From positions 682,001 through 746,000 of the forward strand of contig CAWFPL010000003.1 of assembly GCA_963817785.1 (NCBI GenBank): 64,000 bases of DNA, read 5' to 3'. A model generated the notes under the pieces. It had not been told where the DNA came from and searched no databases. It was given only the letters and a program-made list of their open reading frames with translations. Positions within the stretch are counted from its first letter, which is position 1; every line of letters starts with the position of its first letter. A program made the translations under genes and the position numbers. This document shows, one piece after another, positions 9,600 to 18,007 of this stretch. This DNA comes from JAKALD01 sp963817785 (GTDB lineage: Bacteria; Pseudomonadota; Gammaproteobacteria; Burkholderiales; SG8-39).

Positions 9600-10574
9600 A
9601 TGAGCACCGAACACCGCCCGGTGCTGCTCGCCGAGGCGATCGACGCCCTCGCGATCCGTCCCGACGGCATCTACGTCGACGGCACCTTCGGGCGCGGCGG
9701 GCACAGCCGCGCGATCCTCGAGCGTCTCGGCCCCTCGGGCCGCCTGATCGCGCTCGATCGCGACCCGCAAGCGATCGCGGCGGCGCAGGCGATCCCGGAT
9801 CCGCGCTTTCGCATCGCGCACGCGCGCATGAGCGAGCTTTCGGCGGTCCTCGACGCCGCAGCGGTCGAGCGCGCGCACGGAATGCTGTTCGACCTGGGGG
9901 TGTCCTCGCCGCAGCTGGAGGACCCGGCGCGCGGCTTCTCCTTTCGCGGCGACGGGCCGCTCGACATGCGCATGGATCCGGGCAGGGGCATCTCGGCGGC
10001 GCAATGGCTCGCCGGCGCGGCTGAGGCGGATATCAGGGAGGTCATCCGGGACTATGGCGAAGAACGGTTTGCTCAACAGATTGCAAAGGCGATTGTTGCT
10101 GCTCGCCAGCGAGAACCCATCCTCCGCACCCGGCAACTTGCCGATCTCGTGGGTACGGCGGTCCGCTCACGGGAGGCTGGCCAGGACCCGGCGACGCGCA
10201 CCTTTCAGGCTCTACGGATTTACCTCAATCAGGAGCTTGAGGAAGTGTCGCTGATGCTGCCTCAGGCCGTCGAGCGCCTCGCCGAGCGCGGGCGCCTCGC
10301 GGTCATCAGCTTCCATTCGCTGGAGGACCGCATCGTCAAGCGCTTCCTGCTGCGCTGCGCGCGCCCGCCGGTGCCGCGCGGCCTGCCGCTGCGCGCGGCC
10401 GAAATGCCGCAGGCGCTGGCGTGCACCGTCGGCAAGCCGGTGCGGCCGGGGCCGGCCGAGGTGTCCGCCAATCCGCGCGCGCGCAGCGCGGTCCTGCGCA
10501 TCGCCGAGCGCACGGCGGCGCCCTTCGATGCGTCCCTGCGCAACCGAATCGAGCCCGACGCGTGGCGAAGCTGA
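9600..10574 (+). CDS. rsmH: 16S rRNA (cytosine-1402-N4)-methyltransferase RsmH
   Basis: SAM-dependent methyltransferase (formerly MraW) that modifies C1402 in the decoding centre of 16S rRNA. The SAM-binding stretch GTFGRGGHSRAIL is at residues 28-40, with GVSSPQLEDPARGFSFRGDGPLDMRMD near the middle and FHSLEDRIVKRF towards the end, all family hallmarks. The ATG at 9600 has AGGTG seven bases upstream and is preferred to the GTG at 9591. The gene overlaps ftsL by 13 bases. A stretch at about 10021-10260 has clearly lower GC and unusual codons compared with the rest of the gene, although the protein stays intact. Confidence 0.93.
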   Translation: MSTEHRPVLLAEAIDALAIRPDGIYVDGTFGRGGHSRAILERLGPSGRLIALDRDPQAIAAAQAIPDPRFRIAHARMSELSAVLDAAAVERAHGMLFDLGVSSPQLEDPARGFSFRGDGPLDMRMDPGRGISAAQWLAGAAEADIREVIRDYGEERFAQQIAKAIVAARQREPILRTRQLADLVGTAVRSREAGQDPATRTFQALRIYLNQELEEVSLMLPQAVERLAERGRLAVISFHSLEDRIVKRFLLRCARPPVPRGLPLRAAEMPQALACTVGKPVRPGPAEVSANPRARSAVLRIAERTAAPFDASLRNRIEPDAWRS

Positions 10575-10840
10575 ACCTCCTCCTCCTCGCGGTTCTCATC
10601 GCCTGCGCGCTCGGGCTCGTCACTTCCCAGAACAAGGCACGCCAGCTGTTCTCCGAGGTCGAGCAGGCGCAGGATCACGCGCACCAGCTCAACGTCGAGT
10701 ACGGCCAGCTGCAGCTCGAGGCGGGCACCTGGGGCCAGCACGCGCGGGTGCAGAAGATCGCGCGCGAAGTGCTCGGCATGCACACGCCTGATCCCGCCAA
10801 GGTGCGCATCATCATGCCCGCAGGGGAGCCCGCGCATTGA
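10562..10840 (+). CDS. ftsL: Cell division protein FtsL
   Basis: Small bitopic membrane protein of the divisome that forms a complex with FtsB and FtsQ. The 92-residue product starts at a GTG at 10562, inside the end of rsmH. It has one transmembrane helix (about residues 4-21, LNLLLLAVLIACALGLVT) followed by a leucine-zipper-like helix (QNKARQLFSEVEQAQDHAHQ) and the short C-terminal tail typical of FtsL. Size, topology and position between rsmH and ftsI identify it; sequence conservation in this family is low. Its stop overlaps the TTG start of ftsI. Confidence 0.88.
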   Translation: MAKLNLLLLAVLIACALGLVTSQNKARQLFSEVEQAQDHAHQLNVEYGQLQLEAGTWGQHARVQKIAREVLGMHTPDPAKVRIIMPAGEPAH

Positions 10841-12561
10841 GCCGCGCCGCGACCCCCGCGCTGGTGCGCCTGCCGGTGTGGCGCGCGCGCTTCGTGCTCG
10901 CGGCGTTCCTCGCCGGCTTCGCGCTGATGGTCGGGCGCTCGGTGTACCTGCAGGCACTGAAGACCGGCTTCCTGCGCGAGATGGGCGAGGCGCGCTACAG
11001 CCGCGTGCTCGAGATACCCGCCACGCGCGGCCGCATCCTCGACCGCAACGGCGAGCCGCTCGCGGTCTCGACCCCGGTGAAGTCGGTGTGGGCGGTGCCG
11101 GGGGACGTGCGCGCCTCACCCGCGCAGCTGCAGCGCCTGGCGCGCACCCTCGGGCTGGGCCTGCGCGAGCTGAAGAAAAGGCTCGCCGACACCTCGCGCG
11201 ACTTCGTCTACCTAGTGCGCCAGATCCCGCCGGCGCAGGCCAAGCGCGTCGCCGAGCTCGACATCCCGGGCATCTACCAGGATCAGGAGTACCGCCGCTA
11301 TTACCCGGCGGGCGAGGTGACCGCGCAGCTCGTCGGCTTCACCGATGTCGACGATGCCGGCCAGGACGGCATCGAGCTGTCCTATCAGTCCCGTCTCGCC
11401 GGGCGGGCCGGCAGCCGGCGCGTGATCCGCGACCGGCTCGGGCACATCGTGGAGGACGTCGGCTCGGTGCGCGAGGCGCGGGACGGCAAGGATGTGACGC
11501 TGTCGATCGACGGCAAGATCCAGAGCCTCGCCTTCAGCGCGCTGCAGCGGGCGGTCGAGCGCAACAAGGCGAGGGCAGGGTCGATCGTGGTGCTCGACGT
11601 GCGCACCGGAGAGGTGCTGGCGCTCGCCAACATGCCGTCCTACAACCCGAACAACCGCGCCCAGCTCGCCGGCCGCGAGCTGCGCAACCGCGCGCTCACC
11701 GACGCCTTCGAGCCGGGATCGACGCTCAAGCCCTTCACCATCGCGACCGCGCTCGAGCTGGGCAAGATCACGCCCTCGACCCGCATCGACACCGACGGCG
11801 GACAGCTCAGGATGGCACGCTACATGATCCGCGACGCCGAGCCGGACGGCGTGCTCAGCGTGACGCAGGTGATCCAGCGCTCCTCCAACGTCGGAGCGGC
11901 GAAGATCGCGCTCACCCTGCCGCCCGTGGCCATGTGGGACACCTTCCGCCGCGTCGGCCTGGGTGCGCCGCCGCCGCTGGATTTCCCCGGCGAGACGGCG
12001 GGCATCGTGCGCCCGTACCGCAGCTGGCGGCCGATCGAGCAGGCCACCATGGCCTACGGCAACGGCATCTCGGTGAGCCTGATGCAGCTCGCGCGTGCCT
12101 ACTCGATCTTCGCGCGCAACGGCAAGCTCATCCCGATCACCCTGCTCAGGACCGCGACCCCGGTGGCCGGCACGCAGGTGATCCCGGCCAGGGTGGCGCA
12201 CGAGGTGCGCGACATGCTCGAGACGGTGGTCGAGCCGGGCGGCACCGGGCCCCTCGCCCGCATCATGGGCTGGCGCGTGGCGGGCAAGACCGGCACCGCG
12301 CACATCGCGGAGAACGGCGGCTACGCGGCGCACAAGTACATCGCCTCCTTCGTCGGCTTCGCGCCGGTGTCGGCGCCGCGGCTCATCGTCGCGGTGATGA
12401 TCGATCAGCCGGGGGGCAAGGACTATTACGGCGGGCTGGTCGCCGCACCGGTGTTCGCGCAGGTGATGCAGGGCGCGTTGCGCATGCTGAACGTCCCGCA
12501 CGACGCGCCGCTGGTACCGGTCGAGCCGGCCCCGGCCGCGGACTCCAAGGAGGACGCCTGA
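10837..12561 (+). CDS. ftsI: Peptidoglycan D,D-transpeptidase FtsI (PBP3)
   Basis: Septum-specific class B penicillin-binding protein that cross-links peptidoglycan with FtsW. The 574-residue protein has an N-terminal membrane anchor (about 18-36), a dimerisation region with TRGRILDRNGEPLA at 63-76, and a transpeptidase domain with all three catalytic motifs: STLK (nucleophile S295), SSN (349-351) and KTG (484-486). It starts at TTG 10837, overlapping the ftsL stop as TTGA, with AGGGGAG eight bases upstream. Its TGA overlaps an ATG (TGATG at 12559) that opens a short frame different from murE; see the murE entry. Confidence 0.93.
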   Translation: MSRAATPALVRLPVWRARFVLAAFLAGFALMVGRSVYLQALKTGFLREMGEARYSRVLEIPATRGRILDRNGEPLAVSTPVKSVWAVPGDVRASPAQLQRLARTLGLGLRELKKRLADTSRDFVYLVRQIPPAQAKRVAELDIPGIYQDQEYRRYYPAGEVTAQLVGFTDVDDAGQDGIELSYQSRLAGRAGSRRVIRDRLGHIVEDVGSVREARDGKDVTLSIDGKIQSLAFSALQRAVERNKARAGSIVVLDVRTGEVLALANMPSYNPNNRAQLAGRELRNRALTDAFEPGSTLKPFTIATALELGKITPSTRIDTDGGQLRMARYMIRDAEPDGVLSVTQVIQRSSNVGAAKIALTLPPVAMWDTFRRVGLGAPPPLDFPGETAGIVRPYRSWRPIEQATMAYGNGISVSLMQLARAYSIFARNGKLIPITLLRTATPVAGTQVIPARVAHEVRDMLETVVEPGGTGPLARIMGWRVAGKTGTAHIAENGGYAAHKYIASFVGFAPVSAPRLIVAVMIDQPGGKDYYGGLVAAPVFAQVMQGALRMLNVPHDAPLVPVEPAPAADSKEDA

Positions 12562-12637
12562 TGCGCGCGCTGCGGCGCGCGCCGGGCGAAGGGCTTTGGG
12601 CAATCAACGAACTCTGCGACGGCGGCTGGACAAGACT

Positions 12638-14128
12638 GTGGGAACTTCGGCACGGGATCTGCTCGCGGAGCTGGCGCGCCAGGGCGCGATGATCGAGCGC
12701 CTCACCGCGGACAGCCGACGCTGCGCGCCGGGCGCGGCGTTCTTCGCCTACCCGGGCGAGGCGGCCGACGGCCGGCGCTACATCGCGGACGCGATCGGGC
12801 ACGGCGCCGCCGCGGTGCTGTGGGAAGCCGAGGGCTTCGCCTGGCACCCCGCGTGGCGGGTGCCGAACGTCGGCGTGGCCGGCCTCAAGCGGCAGGCGGG
12901 GTGGCTGGCGCACGAGTTCTACGGCCGGCCCTCCGAGCCGCTGTGGGTGTGCGGCGTGACCGGCACCAACGGCAAGACCTCGTGCACGCAATGGCTCGCG
13001 GCGCTGCTCGGCGCGCACGGCGCCAAGACCGGCGTGATCGGCACCCTGGGCAGCGGCTTTCCCGGGGCGATCAGCGAGTTCGCCAATACGACGCCGGACG
13101 CGCTCGAGCTGCACCGCATGCTGCGCGACATGCTGCGCGCCGATGCGCGCGCGGTGGCGATGGAGGTGTCCTCGCACGGGCTGGTGCAGGGGCGGGTGAA
13201 CGGCGTCGCCTTCGACTGCGCGCTGTTCACGAACCTGTCGCACGACCACCTCGACTACCACGGCTCGATGGAGGAGTACGCGGCCAGCAAGGCGCGGCTG
13301 TTTGATGCGCCCGGGCTCGGCGCGGCGGTCCTCAACCTGGACGACGTGCTCGGCGTGCAGCTCGCACAGCGCCTGCAGGCGCGCGGCGTGCGCACCATCG
13401 GCTACAGCCTGTCGGAGGCGGCCGTCGCGCCGGGCAGCGTCCACGAGTACCTGGCGGCACGCGAAATCCGACCGCAGGGCGACTCGATGCGCGTCGTGCT
13501 CGCCTCGAGCTGGGGCGAGGCCCATTGCGTGATCGACCAGGTCGGGCGCTTCAACGTCGCCAACGCGCTCGGCGTGCTGGGCTGCCTGGTCGCCTACGGG
13601 GTGGACTTCGGCGCCGCCGCCGACCTGCTCGGCAGGCTGCCGGCCGTGCCGGGGCGCATGCAGCGCCTGGGCGGCGCCGGCGAGCCGCTGGTGGTGGTGG
13701 ACTACGCGCACACGCCCGATGCGCTCGACAAGGTGCTGCAGGCGCTGCGCCCGGTCGCCAGCGCGCGCGGCGGCAGCCTGATCGCGGTGTTCGGCGCCGG
13801 CGGCGACCGCGACCCCGGCAAGCGCCCGGTCATGGGGGAGGTGGTCTCGCGCCTGGCCGACCGCATCGTGCTCACCTCGGACAATCCGCGCGGCGAGGAT
13901 CCGCTCGCCATCGTCACCGCGGTGCGCGCCGGCGTGCGCGTGGCGCACCAGGTCGAGCCGGACCGCGCCAGGGCGATCGAGCGCGCGATCCTCGAGGCCG
14001 CGGCGAACGACGTCGTGCTGCTCGCCGGCAAGGGGCACGAAACCTACCAAGAGATCGCCGGCCGGCGCGTGCCGTTCTCCGACCTGGCCGAGGCGCGCGC
14101 GGCATTGGCGCGGTGGAGGGCCCGATGA
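12638..14128 (+). CDS. murE: UDP-MurNAc-L-Ala-D-Glu:meso-diaminopimelate ligase MurE
   Basis: Cytoplasmic ATP-dependent ligase adding meso-diaminopimelate to the peptidoglycan precursor. From GTG 12638 the protein has 496 residues, matching the family, with the N-terminal LTADSRR motif at 22-28, the ATP loop GTNGKT at 109-114 and the DAP-specifying DNPRGEDP near the C-terminus. The start is uncertain. TTG 12596 is in frame, and the ATG overlapping the ftsI stop (12561) is in another frame and yields only 43 codons. No candidate has a convincing ribosome site. The end overlaps murF (ATG at 14125). Confidence 0.88.
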   Translation: MGTSARDLLAELARQGAMIERLTADSRRCAPGAAFFAYPGEAADGRRYIADAIGHGAAAVLWEAEGFAWHPAWRVPNVGVAGLKRQAGWLAHEFYGRPSEPLWVCGVTGTNGKTSCTQWLAALLGAHGAKTGVIGTLGSGFPGAISEFANTTPDALELHRMLRDMLRADARAVAMEVSSHGLVQGRVNGVAFDCALFTNLSHDHLDYHGSMEEYAASKARLFDAPGLGAAVLNLDDVLGVQLAQRLQARGVRTIGYSLSEAAVAPGSVHEYLAAREIRPQGDSMRVVLASSWGEAHCVIDQVGRFNVANALGVLGCLVAYGVDFGAAADLLGRLPAVPGRMQRLGGAGEPLVVVDYAHTPDALDKVLQALRPVASARGGSLIAVFGAGGDRDPGKRPVMGEVVSRLADRIVLTSDNPRGEDPLAIVTAVRAGVRVAHQVEPDRARAIERAILEAAANDVVLLAGKGHETYQEIAGRRVPFSDLAEARAALARWRAR

Positions 14129-15498
14129 TGAGCCTGGGCGAAGCCGCGCAAGCGCTCGGCGCGCAGCTGGCCGGGGCGGACGCGCGTTTCAGCGGCGTGT
14201 CCACCGACAGCCGCAGCCTGCGCTCCGGCGAGCTGTTCGTCGCGCTGCGCGGTGAGCGCTTCGACGGCCACGCATTCCTCGACGCCGCGCGTCGGGCGGG
14301 CGCGGCGGCCGCGGTGGTGGACCGCGCCTTCGCCGGCCCGCCGCCGCTGCCGGCGCTGGTGGTCGAGGACACGCGAAGCGCGCTCGGCCGCCTGGCGAAG
14401 CACTGGCGCGCGCGCTTCGACCCGGTGCTGATCGCGATCACCGGCTCGAACGGCAAGACCACGACCAAGGAGATGCTCGCTGCCATCCTGAGGCAGCACG
14501 CCGGCGGCGAACGGGTGCTCGCGACCGCCGGCAACCTGAACAACGAGATCGGGCTGCCGCTCACGCTGCTGCGGCTGCGCGCCGCGCACCGCTACTGCGC
14601 GATCGAGCTCGGCATGAACCACCGCGGCGAGATCGCTTACCTCGCCGACATCGCGCGGCCGACGGTCGCGCTGGTCAACAACGCGCAACGCGAGCACCTC
14701 GAGTTCCTGCGCACGGTCGACGAGGTGGCGGCGGAGAACGCCAGCGTGTACGACGGGCTGCCGCCCGAGGGCGTCGCGGTCGTGAACGCGGACGACGCGC
14801 ACGCCGGCTACTTCCGCAGCCGCGCCGGCGCGCGCCGGGTGGTGGATTTCGGCCTCGAGACACGCGCGCGAGTGGGCGGCGGCTACGTGCTCAAGGCGCT
14901 CTCGAGCGAGATCCGCGTGCTCACGCCCCAGGGTGAATGCGCGGCGACGCTCGCCATCCCGGGGCTGCACAACGTGCGCAACGCGCTCGCGGCCGCGGCC
15001 TGCGCGCACGCCGCCGGCATCGGGCCGCAGGCGATCGGCGCGGGCCTGAGCGCGTTCCGCCCCTACGCCGGCCGCCTGCAGGTCAAGCGCGTGGCCGGGG
15101 GCGCGACGCTGATCGACGACAGCTACAACGCGAATCCGGACTCGGTGCGTGCCGCGATCGACGTGCTCGCGGCGGCGCCGGGGCGCACCGCGCTGGTACT
15201 CGGCGACATGGGCGAGGTGGGCGAGAGCGGGCCGGCGTTGCACGCCGAGATCGGACGCTACGCCAGAGAGCGCGGCGTCGGCGCGCTGCTCGCGCTCGGC
15301 ACGGCCGCGCGCGAGGCGGCGCAGGCCTACGGCGCCGGCGCACGGCACTTCGGCTCGCTCGAGGAGCTCGTCGCCGCGGCGCGCGAAGTCGCCGCGGCGG
15401 GCGGCACGCTGCTGGTGAAGGGGTCGCGCTTCATGCACATGGAACGGGTGGTGGCCGCGCTCGGCGCCGAGCCGGCCGCCAATACGGGGGCGCACTGA
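14125..15498 (+). CDS. murF: UDP-MurNAc-tripeptide:D-alanyl-D-alanine ligase MurF
   Basis: Cytoplasmic Mur ligase that adds D-Ala-D-Ala to complete the UDP-MurNAc-pentapeptide. The protein has 457 residues. It has the N-terminal substrate motif STDSRSL at 26-32, the ATP loop GSNGKTTTK at 107-115, the central domain motif GMNHRGEIAYL, and the C-terminal YNANPDSV. The ATG at 14125 overlaps the murE stop (ATGATG), with a second ATG directly after it; the first was taken. The stop overlaps the mraY start as TGATG, consistent with coupling through the cluster. Confidence 0.92.
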   Translation: MMSLGEAAQALGAQLAGADARFSGVSTDSRSLRSGELFVALRGERFDGHAFLDAARRAGAAAAVVDRAFAGPPPLPALVVEDTRSALGRLAKHWRARFDPVLIAITGSNGKTTTKEMLAAILRQHAGGERVLATAGNLNNEIGLPLTLLRLRAAHRYCAIELGMNHRGEIAYLADIARPTVALVNNAQREHLEFLRTVDEVAAENASVYDGLPPEGVAVVNADDAHAGYFRSRAGARRVVDFGLETRARVGGGYVLKALSSEIRVLTPQGECAATLAIPGLHNVRNALAAAACAHAAGIGPQAIGAGLSAFRPYAGRLQVKRVAGGATLIDDSYNANPDSVRAAIDVLAAAPGRTALVLGDMGEVGESGPALHAEIGRYARERGVGALLALGTAAREAAQAYGAGARHFGSLEELVAAAREVAAAGGTLLVKGSRFMHMERVVAALGAEPAANTGAH

Positions 15499-16589
15499 TG
15501 CTGCTCGAGCTCGCGCAGTGGCTGGCGAAGGACGTGCGCCTGTTCAACGTGTTCAATTACATCACGCTGCGCGCGATGCTCGCCTGTCTCACCGCGCTGG
15601 CGATCTCGCTGCTGCTCGGGCCGCTGGTGATCCGCAAGCTGACCACCTACAAGATCGGCCAGGCGGTGCGCGCGGACGGGCCGAAGTCGCATCTCACCAA
15701 GGCCGGCACGCCGACCATGGGCGGGGCGCTGATCCTGCTGTCGATCGGGATCACGACGCTGCTGTGGGGCGACCTGAGCAACCGCTTCCTGTGGGTGGTG
15801 CTGCTGGTGACGCTGGCGCTCGGTGCCATCGGCTGGATCGACGACTACCGCAAGGTGGTGCGCCACGACTCGAAGGGGCTGAGCGCGAAGGCGAAGTTCT
15901 TCTGGCAGTCGCTGATTGGCCTGGCGGCCGCCATGTACCTCGCGCACCTCGCGCAGTCGATGCCCGCGCTGAACGAGCTGATCCTGCCGTTCTTCAAGTT
16001 CGCGGCCTATCCGCTCGGGCCGATCGGCTTCGTGGTGCTCACCTACTTCGTCATCGTCGGCACCTCGAACGCGGTCAACCTGACCGACGGCCTGGACGGC
16101 CTCGCGATCATGCCGACCGTGATGGTCGGAAGCGCGCTCGGCATCTTCGCCTACGTCGCCGGCAACTCCGTGTTCTCGAGGTACCTCGGCCTGCCGCACA
16201 TTCCGGGCGCGGGCGAGCTCGCGGTGTTCTGCGGCGCGCTCGCGGGCGCGGGCCTCGGATTTCTGTGGTTCAACGCCTACCCGGCCGAGGTGTTCATGGG
16301 CGACGTGGGGGCGCTCGCGCTCGGCGGGGCGCTCGGCAGCATCGCCGTGATCGTGCGCCAGGAGATCGTGCTGTTCATCATGGGCGGCGTGTTCGTCGCC
16401 GAGACGCTGTCGGTGATGATCCAGGTCATCTACTTCAAGCTGAGCGGCGGCAAGCGCATCTTCCGCATGGCGCCGCTGCACCACCACTACGAGCTGGAGG
16501 GGTGGAAGGAGAGCCAGGTCGTCGTGCGGTTCTGGATCATCACCATGATGCTCGTGCTGTTCGGGCTGTCGACGCTGAAGCTCAGGTGA
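15498..16589 (+). CDS. mraY: Phospho-MurNAc-pentapeptide translocase MraY
   Basis: Polytopic membrane enzyme that transfers phospho-MurNAc-pentapeptide to undecaprenyl phosphate, forming lipid I. The 363-residue protein shows about ten hydrophobic segments and the hallmark cytoplasmic loops: GPKSHLTKAGTPTMGG near residue 65, NAVNLTDGLDGLA near 194, and the histidine-rich APLHHHYELEGWKE near 325. The start overlaps the murF stop. Family identity is unambiguous, and the product supplies MurG, encoded about 2.6 kb downstream in the same cluster. Confidence 0.94.
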   Translation: MLLELAQWLAKDVRLFNVFNYITLRAMLACLTALAISLLLGPLVIRKLTTYKIGQAVRADGPKSHLTKAGTPTMGGALILLSIGITTLLWGDLSNRFLWVVLLVTLALGAIGWIDDYRKVVRHDSKGLSAKAKFFWQSLIGLAAAMYLAHLAQSMPALNELILPFFKFAAYPLGPIGFVVLTYFVIVGTSNAVNLTDGLDGLAIMPTVMVGSALGIFAYVAGNSVFSRYLGLPHIPGAGELAVFCGALAGAGLGFLWFNAYPAEVFMGDVGALALGGALGSIAVIVRQEIVLFIMGGVFVAETLSVMIQVIYFKLSGGKRIFRMAPLHHHYELEGWKESQVVVRFWIITMMLVLFGLSTLKLR

Positions 16590-16591
16590 CC

Positions 16592-18007
16592 ATGGCGATG
16601 CGCGAGCCCCTCTTCAACCAGCTGGCGCGCCCGGTGCCCGCGGCGCTGGCGGGCAAGCGCGTGCTGGTGCTCGGCCTGGGCGACACCGGCCTGTCGGTCG
16701 CGAAATGGGTGACGCGCGAAGGCGCGCGCGCGCGGGTCGCCGACACGCGCGCCGCGCCGCCGCGCGCGCAGGAGCTGCGTGCCGGCGTGCCGCAGGCCGA
16801 GCTGCACAGCGGCGCGTTTGCGCCCGCGCTGCTCGAGGGCGTCGATGTGCTGTGCCTCAGCCCGGGGCTTTCGCTCGCCGAGCCGGTGGTGCGGGAGGCG
16901 CAGCGGCGCGCGATCCCGGTGCTCGGCGACATCGAGCTGTTCGCCTGGCGAGTGCGCGGCGCAGGCGCCGGCAAGGTGGCGGCGATCACCGGCACCAACG
17001 GCAAGACCACGGTGACGGCGCTCACCGGGCATCTGCTGCGAGCCGCAGGCGTGGACTGCGAGGTGGCCGGCAACATCGGCCCGGCGGCGCTCGAGGCGCT
17101 GACGCGCCGTCTCGATGCGGGGAGCCTCCCGGCGGTCTGGGTGCTGGAGCTCTCCAGCTACCAGCTCGAGACCACGTGGGCGCTCGAGCCCGACGCGGCC
17201 GCCATGCTCAACCTGAGCGAGGATCACCTCGACCGCTATGCCAGCCTCGAGGAATACGGCGCGGCCAAGGCGCGCATCTTTCTCGGCCAGGGGACTCAGG
17301 TTCTGAACCGCGACGACCCTCGCTCGCTCGCGCTCTCGCGACCCGGACGCCGGCGCATCACCTTCGGCCTGGACACGCCGCCGCAGGCGGAGGATTTCGG
17401 TGTCATCGTCATCCAAGGCACGCACTGGCTGGCGCAGGGCGCGAACGCTCTGCTGCGGGTAGAGGATCTGTCGCTTGCCGGCTGGCACAACGTGGCCAAC
17501 GCGCTCGCTGCCGCCGCGCTGGCGCGCTCGCTCGGCGTCGGTTACGCCGCGCTCTCCGGCGGCCTGCTCGGCTTCCAGGGCCTGCCGCACCGCCTGCAGC
17601 GCATCGCGCTGCGCCGCGGGGTCGCCTACTACGACGACTCCAAGGGCACCAACGTCGGCGCGACCGTCGCGGCCCTGAGAGGTTTGGCGCAGCCCAGCGT
17701 GCTGATCGCCGGCGGCGACGGCAAGGGGCAGGATTTCGCGCCGCTCGTCGAGCCGGTGAGCGAGCTGGTGCGCCGCGTGCTCCTGATCGGGCGCGACGCA
17801 GCGCGCATCGCCGCGGCGCTCGAGCCGAGCGGGGTGGCGGTCGAGTTCTGCGCCTCGCTCGAGGACGCGGTGGCGCGCGCGGCACGCGCCGCGCAGCCGG
17901 GCGACGCGGTCCTCCTGTCGCCGGCCTGCGCCAGCTTCGACATGTTCCGCGACTACAAACACCGCGGCGACGCGTTCGCCGCGGCGGTGCGGGAGCTGGG
18001 GGCGTGA
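16592..18007 (+). CDS. murD: UDP-MurNAc-L-alanine:D-glutamate ligase MurD
   Basis: Cytoplasmic Mur ligase that adds D-glutamate to UDP-MurNAc-L-Ala. The protein has 471 residues from the ATG at 16592, just after the mraY stop; a second in-frame ATG at 16598 has a better distance to AGGTGA and is a realistic alternative. Visible features are the N-terminal nucleotide fold GLGDTGLSVAKW (28-39), the ATP loop GTNGKTT at 134-140, the LNLSEDHLDRY region, and the C-terminal YYDDSKGTN stretch carrying the family Lys/Asp residues. Its stop overlaps the ftsW GTG start (GTGA). Confidence 0.92.
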   Translation: MAMREPLFNQLARPVPAALAGKRVLVLGLGDTGLSVAKWVTREGARARVADTRAAPPRAQELRAGVPQAELHSGAFAPALLEGVDVLCLSPGLSLAEPVVREAQRRAIPVLGDIELFAWRVRGAGAGKVAAITGTNGKTTVTALTGHLLRAAGVDCEVAGNIGPAALEALTRRLDAGSLPAVWVLELSSYQLETTWALEPDAAAMLNLSEDHLDRYASLEEYGAAKARIFLGQGTQVLNRDDPRSLALSRPGRRRITFGLDTPPQAEDFGVIVIQGTHWLAQGANALLRVEDLSLAGWHNVANALAAAALARSLGVGYAALSGGLLGFQGLPHRLQRIALRRGVAYYDDSKGTNVGATVAALRGLAQPSVLIAGGDGKGQDFAPLVEPVSELVRRVLLIGRDAARIAAALEPSGVAVEFCASLEDAVARAARAAQPGDAVLLSPACASFDMFRDYKHRGDAFAAAVRELGA

